Positions 37,013 through 49,530 of a stretch of DNA of 64,000 nt are shown here, in pieces. The notes under the pieces are model-generated. The model was given only the letters and a program-made list of their open reading frames with translations, ran no database searches and was not told the origin of the DNA. A program made the position numbers and the translations under genes. Within the stretch, counting starts at the first letter, position 1; each line of letters opens with the position of its first letter. The stretch is from Paragonimus skrjabini miyazakii (taxonomy: Eukaryota; Platyhelminthes; Trematoda; Plagiorchiida; Troglotrematidae). The stretch is taken from contig JTDE01000693.1 of the NCBI GenBank assembly GCA_014338405.1, positions 66,205-130,204 of the forward strand, in the 5' to 3' direction.

Positions 37013-37234
37013 ATACCAGGAGCTCGGAGAATTCACATTTGATCTCGGTTAACAAACTACTCATTTGTAATGCAAGTCCTATGCTCAACAGTGGTGTTGG
37101 TGGACTCCAGCGTGAACTGTTCGAGAAGTCTTGCCGGGGCGGTCGATCTCCTGGATCATTTGGTAGATTCCATATGAGACACTGGGATGTGTGTGTAACC
37201 GAGTGCGAATGTGAAATTTCCCAGTTCCTGGTGT

Positions 37235-37315
37235 GGCTTTGTAGCTCAGCTGGTAGAGCGCTTGCCACGTTTGGGCATGGTGTTTCTGTCGCTGGTTCGA
37301 ATCCAGCCGAAGTCC
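37235..37315 (+). ncRNA. tRNA-derived unit, right arm
   Basis: Same structure as the left unit with two substitutions (GAGCG and GCCACG here). The acceptor stem, A box and B box are all present on +. The best anticodon-stem pairing is TGCC with GGCA around ACGTTTG, which lacks the invariant U before the anticodon. This supports a SINE head rather than a tRNA gene. Confidence 0.75.
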
Positions 37316-37384
37316 AGATTTTTCGCAAATGGATCTCTTCTAAATTATCAAATCTGCCAAACTACTTATCAGTAATCCCTTAGT

Positions 37385-39172
37385 CACAAACATGTCTTTA
37401 AAAAGAAACAGCACAATGTTTTATCTTTTGTTTTCAATTCAATTGAGATAAAAGTTGCAATCCCGGAATTTGTATTGAAGCACCTACCTTTCATGCGTAC
37501 GCGCAACGTTTTAAAGTGAAATGTAAAATCAGAATAGTTATGCCGTACCCGCAGCTCACATGAACCTGGTTCAGTCAACGCATCTGCAGCCAAACTAGGA
37601 CTGCCAATTAGCTTCCTTAGTTCCCCAGTGACCGTGACCCCGTGAATAAGTGTGTGAACTACAGTCTGCTCTCTATTCACGGGTCGATTATTCGATTCTG
37701 AGACGTGCGTGATGCCGATGGGACCCAACTAGGTCAAAACAGCTGTCCACTACATCGCTACTGGTCACTGGGACCAACCGTTTGCTTGAACTACAAATCT
37801 TTGGTAAACTAGGCGGCTCAGTGGTATACAAGAGGTAGGTTACTGATGTCTCCTTGGTCACTAACACTCATACCTAGGCAAAAGTTTATTAGACCAAATT
37901 AATTGTCAACACCCAAATATAAGTTCCCCGTTCGAGTGCGATACCAGCAGACAATTGCTGATCCTAGTTGTAAATGTGAGTAAATGAATGAATAAAACTG
38001 TTTAACGAGTTAGCCACCAAAATAATACATGGACTTCCCAACACTTGGGTCGATTTACCCTAATGACACACAGAAGGATTTACACAAACACTGTTCGATC
38101 ACTCATGAAAGATTTGTATTAGCGAAATATAGAAGAGTAAACAACCCCAAGCGGAATGGATTTTGCATGGAGCCAATTATCCGAAAGGATTCGTATGAAG
38201 GTTTGACACGAACGGTGTGCGTAGTAATCCACAGTCTAACGTTCACAAGAAAAGGGTAATTCTACAACTTTCATTCAGAGGTGTAAACGCAAACCAGTTG
38301 GCTGGGAGCGTTTAAAGTCCGCTGTTGTCTGCGCATTCTTTACTGCGAAAACACTGGTCATATACTGGAAGCTGTCCCAATCTCCGTACTTTCGATCACC
38401 CGAACGACTTCTCAGTTCATCTTGTAAAAACATAGAGGAGGGGCCTCATCTGTAGGCAAGATCGAATATCAGTTTGAAACCAATGTTTCTTGGAATTCCA
38501 AAGTAATTTCGACAAACGGTTAGTTAATCATCGCACAACGAACACCAAGAAGAAACCAGTCACCGATTGCGAAGCCACATCTGATGATGTGGCAAGTAAG
38601 TGACTATTCGTACACTTTTCATGTTCCATTTTCAAAGCCAAACAATCGTTTGATACTGTACATATAGGCGGTCGCAGTCAGATACCGACACTGCGCGTAG
38701 AGAGACTTGGTTACGACGTTAATGCTTCATGGTAACAACCAAACAGGTCTTCACAGCTAAAAGTTTCGAGATTTTGTTCCCAGCTTTTGTGCGGCGTTTT
38801 GTACATTCAAACCACCTGCATTAAACACTTCTGAAGATATCGCAAAATCTGCTTCGACATAAACCGTGTAATGTCGGTCTACTCCACCTAAATTACACAT
38901 TGAATAATTTTGAAACACCTCACCGATTTTATGAGTTCGATCCACCTCATGTTATTAGTCACGAGAGTCGCAAGTTTTAGATTAAGCAACGTTGTACAGC
39001 TTTTGCGTTTACGTGTGGATCTCTGCTAACTGTGGGCGCTTAGTTTCAGAATTTCTTATGGCATTTTATATGGAAATTTATATTGGGAAGCCCTTGCTAT
39101 TTTATCTTTCAGTTTAGACGCTGTCCCTCAATATATAATGACTAGAGCAACAAGATAACAGAAAAAAGTATG
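37385..39172. other. No gene recognised
   Basis: The frames at 37384-37728 (-), 38029-38259 (+) and 38757-38945 (-) have no known motif. The last has coding-like composition but lies downstream of a polyadenylation signal on the same strand, so it would belong to another gene if real. Confidence 0.4.
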
Positions 39173-39178
39173 TTTATT
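39173..39178 (-). promoter_or_regulatory. Polyadenylation signal AATAAA
   Basis: AATAAA on the - strand, about 56 bases after the stop codon at 39234-39236. Confidence 0.55.
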
Positions 39179-39233
39179 GAGGAGAACTTGGAATGACAGC
39201 AGTGCGTGCGGTAAACCAAATAAAGTACCACGG

Positions 39234-39419
39234 TTAGATTGAAGAATCTTGGAGCTCCTGTAACTTAATGCTACCTAGAGTTCGATAGAAGCCGTCCAAC
39301 CCGGGAGTTCTTAAACAAAAGTGCAACTCGGTAATAAGCATCTCGCCAAACTCCACATCCCGAAATTCCTTCAACCACCTTGAATCGATTTTCAGATCAT
39401 CGGCTGACTCTTGCGGAAT
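39234..39419 (-). CDS. Terminal exon of an unidentified gene
   Basis: On the - strand a pyrimidine-rich tract and TTTATTTTGCAG| lead into a 61-codon frame ending in TAA. It starts in phase 0. The protein piece begins IPQESADDLKIDSRWLKEF and continues EFGEMLITELHFCL, then TPGLDGFYRTLG, ending KLQELQDSSI. It looks like a globular C-terminus rich in charged and aromatic residues. A polyadenylation signal follows in a short 3' UTR, so acceptor, stop and signal agree. I do not recognise the family. Upstream exons should lie at higher coordinates on the - strand, but none could be chosen with confidence. Confidence 0.5.
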   Translation of the reverse strand: MPQESADDLKIDSRWLKEFRDVEFGEMLITELHFCLRTPGLDGFYRTLGSIKLQELQDSSI

Positions 39420-42400
39420 CTGCAAAATAAACAAACAAAATAAAAGAATATGTGGGAACAAACAGGCAAATATAAGTGTACAAGGTATACCAGTCAGAAA
39501 ACAAAGTTTGTGCCTAGTAAGACCCAGACGGTCAAAGGTGACACAGTACAACACAGATCATTTTCATCAGGTACGCCAGGGTGAGTTCGAAATCAAAATG
39601 ATCCTCTTCTTTTGGATAGCATAAGATTGATGGCGGTCAACCGTATTATCAAAAGCATGGTTGTAGGTTCAAGCTAAAGATAGACGATGGATTTTCAAGA
39701 AGCTTTACGCATGGATTTTTCTAGTCAATGAAGATCTGTGGTGAGTTATTTTTCTGTTATATAGCGAAATACCGAAAATTAAGTAAACTCAGAGTAGTGC
39801 AAATTTTCGTCATAATTATACAAATGTTACTTTCAACAAAGATGTCAACCACGTGATATTTCACTTTACTTCACCTCATAATATGGTGGCTACGTGGTTT
39901 CTAAGAACTAGTTCACTTCATTGCGACAGAACCTCCTAGCAGTTGACATCCAGATAACCTTCTGGAGTATGCTTCACAAGAAATACACAAAAAATGATGA
40001 ATATTTCGAGCAGGTGCACAAATCCAAATCTAAAATGTTCACCAGTTTCTTCGTCAATTCACGTCATCAGTGAGCTGTTCGAACGGAAACACCATCATCT
40101 GTGTTAACTGCAAGCGGTTAGAAATGGTTTACACTTGCGGAGACAACGACCACACTGATCGAGTAACGTGACTCATTAAAGGACAAGTGGTATTTCTGAG
40201 ATGAAAGTGAAATAATTCACGACCTTTTTTAAAGCTACGCGCAAAGCACCTTTTCAATCAGATTTGCTTGCTAACCGAGCTACACATCAGCAATCAGTAG
40301 GAATGGGCTGTTAAATCTTACTTCGATTGTATGCAGCCAGACGATGGAAGTATATGTACTGCTATGTATAGTACCTACACTATTATGTAGATGCGTCGGT
40401 TTACTTGGTTATCTATTACTGCACAGGTATCACTTTGCATACACTATCACACATAAGTTTGTACTTGTGAGTAGATATGCGTGGGTATGAATATGTGCAG
40501 AAGAAATTAGTTATATGTTCATAAAAATTTACTAGGTTACAAAAAATAGTTTGCCGGGCACTTAAGAGTCACAACAGCCATACATCATGGGCGCATTTTA
40601 CTGGTAACCTAACTGCGATTATTCGCCTTATTGATAAACAATATGATTTTTTCGTTGATAATATTGAAACTACTAAAACATGTGTTCCAGTAGACGGTGG
40701 TTTTTATCAAATTTCTTTGCTAGAGCCTTACTGCCTATGAGAAATTTCAGTTCCGATGACTTTCAATACATACCCGAACAGTTCGCGTGAATTTTTTTAA
40801 AGTAGTACTGGGTAAACGTTCCTGATTCTCCAGACGGGCTATTCGGAAGTTTCCTTAAACCATCTAAACACCCCAGACCCATCAGTTAAATTTGCCGCTT
40901 AATGTATATCGAACACCAGTAGGTTGTAATGTTCCACATAGAAGCGCGGCGGCTGTGTTCAGCGTATTCCTCTTCACCTATGAAGAAAATTTATTGGCCA
41001 CAAGAGAAATAGTTCTGATATCAATCAGTGCGCATTTCTGACATGATATATGTGGTACTGTGTTAAGCGTTTACTACGGAAGAATTAAACAGTTTTTCTG
41101 TTGAAGGTAAGTAACACGGCCAGTGTCGAGCAACTCAGTCATTTGAACAAGTAGCCAAGAAAACAGAGCATCATGTTTCGAAAATCACCGATAAATTACC
41201 TTTCTTCATCTGTGCGCTGTAGTGAATAGATGAGATCAGTTCTGAGACTATAAGTTGGGAGATGTCGGACGTAACTTAGGCCGAAGTATTAAGATATCAG
41301 TCTAAGGGTCAAGAATATCGAGGCAGAAATCAAGAGATTGACTTGGAAAGCAGAATAACCCTGTGATGAGGACAGTGTGATCAGCTAGCTCAGCCAGCAA
41401 TACCTGAAAGTGATGTCAAATTGTCATTATTCCTAACCAGTTGTAGCAGAGAATTCAAATATGTTAATTCGGTCAGTAGAGAATTTGCCAACGCGATCTA
41501 ATCGCTAGAACAGAGATAGACAAGAATGAGTTCTCAGGAAGGAGGAACTCTCGATTAGGGCTTCTTGACGAAAGTGGCTGGTTGGACAGTTCACCACAGC
41601 ACATTACCCAAAAGAGTCGACGTGTAGTGAGACGCGAATGGAAAGTACGGAGGATCTGGAAAGTCGAAGTTGGCGGTAGATGCGGCAGCAACGTGAAAAA
41701 ACAAACCAAATGCTTTGTATGGAGTAGCTTGATATGAAATTTGCCTGGACCAACAAGAGGCACACGTAAGTGTGCACCATTTTGATTTAATCCATTTGCC
41801 CACTACATTGTTTTTTGTTAGAAACAAGTAACCGTCTCAAATAACGGCGGTTTATTACAACTCAGAACATGACGAACAAGCTGGTTTTCGATGTGTCTTT
41901 TACAGACCAAATGTAACGCATAAAAGTCAGAATGGTAATGACGCCACGATTATCCGTTCCATAACAGATTTTGGATCGAATGCCACTTTGAGATAGTAAA
42001 CGAAGGTACTGTAGAGCCTGCTTATTTGTTAAAACAATAGCAGGCTAAGCTCCATCTATATTTATGGTCAAATGAGTTCAAGATACATAGGTACGCTATC
42101 TACCATCAGACTTCAACATTCTCTGCATTTGTTGAGATGTAACCAATTTAGACCTTCGATGTGAATACAGACAACTTGTTCGGTCTGCGTGAAAACGACA
42201 CCTAAACTGACTCTGGGACCAGAGTCGATCAGGTGGGCCAAAATTGTGCTGGAAGTCTTGTGTTGCTGTCCTACTGTAAACCAAAAGGGCTAATGTCCAT
42301 TCATTCACCCCGATAAATGCCTGGCTGTGCAACAAATGTATTCCACAGGAACAAAAAATTATTATATGCAAAATGATAGAGCACTACTAGGCATTACATC

Positions 42401-43786
42401 TTCAAGCTGAAGGTTTACAATTGGCTAATGGGGATGTACAATGAAAGGTGATCCTCAGAACTATGTAGAGCGTGTAAGTGAACAATATATTTGTGGCTTT
42501 ACCGCTGTGGAGCATTTTCGTCCAACAGAAAGTTCATGCATCTACGTTTCTAGAAGCTGCAAGCTGCATGTTCTGAAACTGACATTTGTGCCAAACGCTT
42601 TTGATAAGTGTTTGGACTCTGAGTTTAGAGTTCCATCAGCAAAAACTTCAAGAAGCTCGTTTGACTAGACATCCTACTGATATGTGCTTCTGCTACATTA
42701 ATACTAAAGTATAGATGTGATCATATTATTCTTTCTACGTAAAATCATGATGCATACCTTGCTAAAGAGGTCAACAGTTTTATGTTCGCGAATGTTGTTT
42801 TTCCGTTTGGTTCTGATTCCCTCGGAAATAGCATGTTGTTAAGAGTTGTCCTGCTTAACAAGAGTATAAATAAAGGCATTCGGAATAAGAATGTGAAGAA
42901 CGAACCAGTGTGCGTAAAAGTGGTTTTGTTTAAGCACCCAACTTATCATGGTCTGCCGTTGGTGTAATAACTCGTGCCGTGCCTTAACAGTTACGTCCAA
43001 AATTTCGAAAAATTCTTAGGTTAATCGAACTTGTATTCGACCGCGTTTCAATTTCTGATTAATGTTCCCGCTGTAGTTGAACACAGCTGAGTCCCTGATT
43101 TTCTTTGTTACAGGAAGAAGAAATAAACGATTATTCATTTTAAGGCTTAACTGATCGTTTTAGCCGTAAACTTGAAAATAAATTTCAACTACATAGAAAA
43201 AGAAAAGTTTATTCCCATAAACTGTACAACTGTATTGCCATATGCTGATCGAGCACATGACTCTTGGCAAAAAAAAACAATGATTGACAGCTGTGAGCTA
43301 GATAACTCGTCGCTCTATTGTTATCGTTCTAACACATATCGGCGATCTTCTTCTATATTAAGTACGTGTGAGTTGTTGAATAAAGGAATCTCACCTGGTC
43401 CTTTTTATGGAATGCGCTTTTTTCTATCTACGTATATTATAGTTTAAGATTACTGTGAACACTTCAGTGTCTCGTTGTCAAACTGAAGTTACTGAATGAG
43501 ACACCCTCATATTCTTCCATCTTCACTGAATGGTCCAAATTAAGGAGATCCATTTGATCCAGTGAGGCAGACAGCAAAAAGCTAAGTCTGCTGATTGAGT
43601 CTCAAAGATTTCCGAGAATTCTTACTAGCAAGCCTCATAACCGAGTTCAGTAGATAAGTGCTAGTGGACCGCCATAAGCAGAACCTACCAAGACGACAGA
43701 GTTGATGAGTTGGACCCAGGGTCGATCGGGGTCCTGCGAGTGTGGGTTTGCATACAGTTTTGGAAATCCTTAGTGGTGTTTCAGAA
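39420..43786. other. No gene recognised; probably intron of the 39.2-kb gene in part
   Basis: The sequence is AT-rich. The - strand frames at 41473-41827 and 42096-42371 overlap each other and have no domain. If the terminal exon at 39234-39419 is real, part of this stretch is its upstream intron. Confidence 0.35.
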
Positions 43787-44830
43787 TCAAAGATACGCTT
43801 GAATGCGCCGATGCGATATGATTAGTTCGCACCACTTTGTGAATAAACAGAGACGTCGTAAACAAAAATCGAGACAGACGGCTGGCTGGTATCGGAACAC
43901 ACGACGGCGTTGTCTGCGAAGAGTAAACTGGAAAATTTTTGCTCTCAGTAGAGCGAGTAGACAGTGCATATACTTGCTTCGACCAGAAATCGAACTCGGA
44001 TTATGTTTCTTGTGAAGCTGGCGGGTTAATTACTGTATCTTTGATCAGTTTACCTGGCAAGTGTTCAAAAGAAATAACACAGCTGTTTTTCTCCATTTGT
44101 CTGTGAGAAGAGTCTGCCAACCTTTTTGTCGTAAGGTTCGTGAATATACTAGCTTATTGTGAAACTCAGCAGCAGGTGCAAGTATTCTCTCTTTCAGTAA
44201 AACTCAGGGACAGGAAGACATTCGAACTTGATCTTTAGAAACCAAGACGGCGTTTATTTGCAGATTTGTGTGAACCTCGATACTGAATTAAGTCCCTCTG
44301 GTGACGTCAAATCAGTGTAAATTTACATGTCTGCATGGGGGCTCTGTGACTTACTGCATCCATCATGTGATTTTAACCAAATTCTCATTCTATTAACGGG
44401 GCTGTGCGAACAGGATGCCATCAACAGCCATGCGTGAGTGGGGCATGTTGAATCGCTACTGGTTTGTAAACAAGTGCTTTCGATTCCAAGGGGTAAATTC
44501 GTCAGCTTTTACTCACGGGTCCGTGCACTTTAACCCCATCCAGGTGGCTTAACTAAACTTCCAAATTCCGTGGACGAGCCTACTCTAGGTGCTTTTTTTC
44601 GCTGCAACCGCGGTCGATGACCTTCGATCAGTCGCTTTGAGCATGCGGAAAACCATTACTGGTCACCCACGAGTAACGTGTATAGCAGTTCGGCGAGTGG
44701 CAGGATGCGACCAAGCCAAACCGCATACAGTGAGGATAAACCTGAACAGAAGTACTGACCATGCAACCACTACATCACGGTTGTGCAATATATGGGCTAC
44801 TCCAGACGTATAGACGTCGGTCAATGAACC
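43787..44830. other. No gene; GC-richer patches with a B-box-like string
   Basis: On the - strand near 43980-44000 the string GAGTTCGATTTCTGG resembles a Pol III B box and T-arm, but no A box was found at the right distance. A GC-richer + frame at 44589-44813 has no family match. A short-repeat fragment is possible. Confidence 0.25.
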
Positions 44831-47800
44831 TGTAGACAATATGGTATAGGGTCAGAAGATATGTCTAAAGATAACAACTTTCGAAATGATTTGCTACAAC
44901 ATGATATGTGGGAAGCAAGTTTTATGCGGTTTTCAGATATGCCAGTCGAGAGCTATTTTCACTACGATAATTGGAATGTGACCTCAGCCTCGAATAGCTG
45001 GATTTTGAGATTAAATATGGTTTACTGAAATGAAAAACCGCTTCACTTTTAAATAAATTTCTCTAAACGTTGGCCAAATTAAGGAACCATTTGTTTACAA
45101 GTATCCTCCACGGTATTGGTCTATTATTGTGGCTTGAATCTGAGTTCCGTCTAAATCTCGCTCGTATGAATAGTTTACAACTTGAGTGCTATCATCCTAA
45201 GACCTATACCATTGCCGTTCCGTTTCACTTCATTATATCACAATCGTTTATTTCACCTGGCTATGTGGAAGGCTAAGACAGTAGGTTTTACAACGACAAC
45301 GGATCCCGTTTACTATTGCTCACAACGAGATAAGTCACTCAGCTCTACTATACCATAACAGCTATTCTATTAAGATATCAGATGTTAGTCAACCGATTGC
45401 CCAAACCACCCTCACACATGAGGGCACATCTCGTAAGGTTTGATAACGAACAGTTGTCAGTAGAAGCCTTTGCCAAACGCTTGCCCTATTGTACTGTCGT
45501 TGTTGTGGTCAGTGGATTGCCGTTGTAAGATGACTTTGATAATCCCTACATCCTAAGCCCCTCTGAAGTGAGCGTTAACTCTTCAGCAGCGTTGGCCCCG
45601 TGAACGCCACTTTTCCGCCGAAAAACTAATATCAACGTTAACGGGTACTGTAAATTCGCATCGACCTGTACAACGAACCTAAGTTATTTCCGTTATTGTA
45701 GGCTAAATTCTGTGATATAACAACATTACAGTCGTTATCATCAGAAAGGTGCCCAACCATTCCAACATCTGTTTGTAAGTTAAGACCCAGCGGATTTTCC
45801 CATCGACACCCGAATTCTCTGGAGACTACCGTTCTGTTGTACTAAGGATCCATTAACATTCGTTTATTTAGTAAGTCAGATTTTTTTCGCTGAATTCTGC
45901 TCGTTTGCACGTTGAGTAACCCAATAAACAAAGTTTGTTTACCGATTTATCTGTCTTCTCACGATGACGTCCCAAGTACACTGACGTTTGGTTGACTGAT
46001 GGATTAAGGGCGCCAGAATAACCGGTCAGATGAGTTGGCATCGTATATGTGCGTGAATGAGTTAAATTAAACGCATGCGTGGACACAACTCCGATGTTTC
46101 TAAAACTTACGGCGGTCTTCATTTTTACGATGTGCACCGATTTCTTGTGATTCGCCGTCTTCTTAGTGCCACAGAAAGGACGTATGAATCATTGCTAAAG
46201 CATTTTTACTCAATTTGCTGTCTTTTTAGTTCCTGTCGTTGTAGTGTGTGAAATATGTCCGTTAAGTTGCCACCTAATTTGGTCACTGATGTGTTCAGGA
46301 TGATGGATATTGTCAAACCAGTGGGTTTGAATAAGGAATTGTGATGCATGTTCTTTATTCCACAGTTTGTTTCGTGGCACGTAGCGCCTGGTGGCGTATT
46401 TCTTTGTTTTATGCGTGTGCCTGTGAATGTATGTCACTGAGTTCGATTCAAATGTCGTTATTAAACCAACTGTTTTGTTAGCTATCAATGACCTTATTTG
46501 GGTAATCCAGAACAACAGCAACTGTGAAGTTTAAACATCGTTTGGTATTTATTTGAGCTGAGATTAAAATGAGATTTATGAATCGGAGTGCGTTCAAAAT
46601 TCCCAGGTAAGAGGGAATCATTGCAAAGTAACGAAATGCACTGAAGAAACGAAAACTGCAGTTTTCATTTATTCGTATCTGTTAACATTGTTAGAAATAA
46701 CGATGAACTATTTGATGAAATTTGATTAACAGAGTAACGCATGATACAAACATGCTAGTCATGTCTCTTGTGTAAATATTAATCAATGTGCATTAACCAA
46801 GAATTTCCACCTGATGTACATTATTAACAGGTTCATTTTATCGTAAAAGCCAGATTCCTATAAATAGCCTAATTCGTATAACTCATCAGCGTTCCGCAAT
46901 CACCTTCAGTGATGAATTAACACTAAATGACTGTTGTGTAATGAATCATACATTTTTTAAATGACTCCTATAGTCTATGTTACTCGTTGAGGGATTATGC
47001 TGGTTCTTCACAGCATAAACTTTCGGGGGAAAATATGACAGATATTAATGAGGTCACGGTCAAGTTAGGAACATCTACTGTGTACTTAGCTGCAACGCAC
47101 AGTCCTGTCTCATCAAATGTCCATAATAGCCAACTGTAGCATACTCCGCTGATGTTCAAACTGAATATTGGTCTCACAAAGAGATTAACGACAAAGTTTT
47201 GAGCCAATAGTAATCAGTTGTTACAAACTGGCCGCATTTGTGATCATTAGGTACCCAATCATCAATATTAACCATTCTTGATTCATTGCCACTGTTTGAG
47301 AATTGCATTCCAGCATAAAATATGTGTTGGCAGATTGAGAATCAGATGCGAATATTTCTCCGTACCCAGGCCCACTGTGAATCCAAGTATGCAATGCTCA
47401 GTCTACGTTTCTTATCTCGTGCGACGTATTTTCAGGCCTTGTCATCGCAGACTGAGTGCCAATTTTTCCAAGGTAGTAAAGTACCCGGAAGTTTTTCAAC
47501 AGGGAACTTGATGGTGTGTGCAATAATTTCAAATCGATCACCACCCACATTTGATCACAGTCCTTCTGGTGGGCTCACTTCGTAAGGAAGCACTTATTAA
47601 AGCTCATCAGTAGTGTATATCCTTGTCGGAACCCTCGTTTGCATCCCGACCCTTGTGTTTGTGAGACTAGGTTGTTAACCACAACTCCAGTAACCTCACG
47701 TTAAGCACCATTGATCAATCACATCCAAATGATCAAATTGTCTTATTTCATTGCTTTATTGTCTAGTTAATCTGCTTAACAGCCTTAAATCTACATACGA

Positions 47801-48089
47801 AGATCCTAACGCCTCATGTTTTGCTCTGCTTGATATGAGTCCACTTCTTGCGGCGACTGTGCATAGGAAACTTGCAGACTGCATTAAGTCCAGTGCGCTT
47901 ATGTAAACCCTAATCCGCGCTGATCGATTTAGGACGGATGTTTCAATTTTTCACAAGCTCAACACTAACAAGATAATGTGTAAATAAAAGAGTAAAGCAA
48001 AGCTAACGAATAATAGGCCTGGTCACAACCTATCAAACAAGTAGAAGACACCGATGACGGATAACTGTTTTCGGGAATTCTTTATCAAG
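44831..48089. other. No gene recognised
   Basis: AT-rich sequence. Frames at 45868-46137 and 46210-46521 on - and 47278-47585 on + were inspected and carry no known motifs. Confidence 0.4.
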
Positions 48090-48361
48090 TCAATACAATT
48101 ATATAGGTTCAACAATAGTACATCAATATCCAGACGACGTCCATTGGCCCGTATAGTGAGGTAGGAAATTCCAAGCAAACGGGTTATACTATTCAAACGA
48201 TGATTGATTAGTGGTATCACGATCCACTCACAATCAGATCACAGAAGTTGAGAGTAAAGTTGTCGAATTGACCATGGCACCCGCAGGGCTTGTAAAAACC
48301 TCTTTGGAAACAAATAACCAGATTGCTTCATCGAATAGCAATCGATTCCGTAATGACCAAC
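48090..48361 (+). repeat. Large inverted repeat, left arm
   Basis: This arm is the reverse complement, imperfectly, of 48681-48950. The best matched part (48191-48361) includes ATTCAAACGATGATT, CAGATCACAGAAGTTG and GGAAACAAATAACCAGATT. Outside it the match continues at lower identity through CCGTATAGTGA and AATTCCAA. On the - strand it encodes PLINHRLNSITRLLGISYL. Confidence 0.75.
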
Positions 48362-48680
48362 GTTGATTTTCGGACCAGTATGTGATGGTTTATGGGAATT
48401 TTGTAAACTATGCGAAGGGTCTGCCTTAGACCAACGTGATAGTCCGTATCGGCAAGATGTGCAACTGCTGAGCTGCTAATGGATTTGGTCGAGCCAGTTC
48501 CGAGCTAAGCAGGATGGTGCTGTCCGATTCTTTTGGACAAACGCCTAGTCGTCCGACCTACATATTTTGCTGTACAACAACAGGAGACAGAATACACAAG
48601 CATAGATTAGTTGAGAACAGACAGTTTGTCCTTCAAGCCCAAAGTAATCAACGGAGAAATGGTCAACCAGTTCTGTGTTG

Positions 48681-48950
48681 TTAGTTACCGCGGAATCAAC
48701 TGCTATTCGATTAAGTAATCTGGTTATTTGTTTCCAAAAAGGTTTGTACAAACCCTACGGGTGCCATGATCAAATCGACAACTTCATTCGCAACTTCTGT
48801 GATCTTATTGCGAGTGGATCTTGAAACCACTCATAAATCATCGTTTGAATAAGTTAATCCTTTTGTTTGGAATTTTGTATTTCACTATACGGACTAGTGA
48901 AAGTCATCTTGATATTGATTTAATTTTATTGAACTAATACAACTGTCAGG
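48681..48950 (-). repeat. Large inverted repeat, right arm
   Basis: Inverted partner of 48090-48361, separated by about 320 bases. Its reverse complement encodes PLINHRLNKLILLFGILYF in the same register as the left arm, so both arms preserve traces of a shared reading frame. The origin is unknown: a foldback element or an inverted duplication of a coding segment. Confidence 0.75.
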
Positions 48951-49338
48951 CTTACTAAAAGCCAAATTAGCCATACAGCAAGTTGAGTAGGTAGGCAAAT
49001 GAGGGAAATATATCTTTTTTTTAATGTTACAGGTAATTAAAATTTGATAGTTCGCTGAATGGTGTAGAAGGGAAAGAAAAGGTTCGAAGTGCCTCATGAA
49101 TTATACATAACCAATAGGGAATAAGGGCCAGGCGCTTGTCATTTCCAATTTGTCCCACCCAAGTGTGAGTTAGGGTCCTGAGAAGTACATCTTACCGTTC
49201 AACGTTGCAAATAAATATGTACAACTTCCGATCTTGTTCTCCAGCCCCTCTGATCCTTTATTCCCTGTGTACCACTTTCCACCATCTATTTATTTTATAC
49301 TTCGAAGTTAATTCGGTATTGTAATTGAATTTCATTAG

Positions 49339-49530
49339 CTTTTCGACGAGATGATCTTTGGCTCATCAAACATTATTAAACCAAAAATGGCATTTCTAAT
49401 TTATACTATTCAAAATCCGGTAGAAACCGCGAAGAGGAACCTCTTGCTGGATAATGACTTCAACCCCGAAGAATTTTCTTCTATAATAAAAATCTGGACT
49501 GACTCAAATTGGCTACAGTTGGTCAACAAG
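49339..49530 (+). CDS. Candidate exon, unknown protein
   Basis: A + strand frame runs from an acceptor-like TTTCATTAG| (weak pyrimidine tract) to a strong donor AACAAG|GTATGTAC and is 64 codons in phase 0 at both ends. It can alternatively begin at the ATG at 49351 as a first exon. The peptide includes MAFLIYTIQNPVETAKRN, then LLLDNDFNPEEFSSIIKIW and DSNWLQLVNK, which looks like ordinary soluble protein. No family was recognised and no downstream exon was matched. It lies close to, and opposite in strand to, the AKAP7-like exon. Confidence 0.35.

Larger units (their letters stand above)
36897..37384. mobile_element. Head-to-head pair of tRNA-derived repeats with 12-bp target-site duplication
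   Basis: TAATCCCTTAGT at 36897-36908 is repeated exactly at 37373-37384. Between them lie two 142-bp arms, 36909-37050 and 37197-37338, that are inverted copies with 11 mismatches (about 92% identity), separated by a 146-bp spacer. The right arm is followed by a 34-bp tail absent on the left. Each arm contains a tRNA-like unit whose 5' end faces the spacer, so transcription from both would diverge. The long open frames of about 160 codons on both strands are side effects of this structure. The duplication suggests that the whole dimer inserted as one unit. Alternatives are two independent insertions, or one SINE plus local inverted duplication with a chance direct repeat. Confidence 0.75.

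Noticed and set aside
36852..37383. Long open frames of about 160 codons on both strands containing KIWTSAGFEPATETPCPN
   Set aside because: They are readings through the inverted tRNA-derived repeats. The same peptide appears on both strands because the arms are inverted copies, so it is not a gene.
43960..44010. tRNA gene on the - strand
   Set aside because: Only a B-box-like string is present. There is no A box, acceptor pairing or cloverleaf.
44589..44813. DNA transposon fragment
   Set aside because: Locally GC-rich open frame without DDE, HTH or other transposase motifs.
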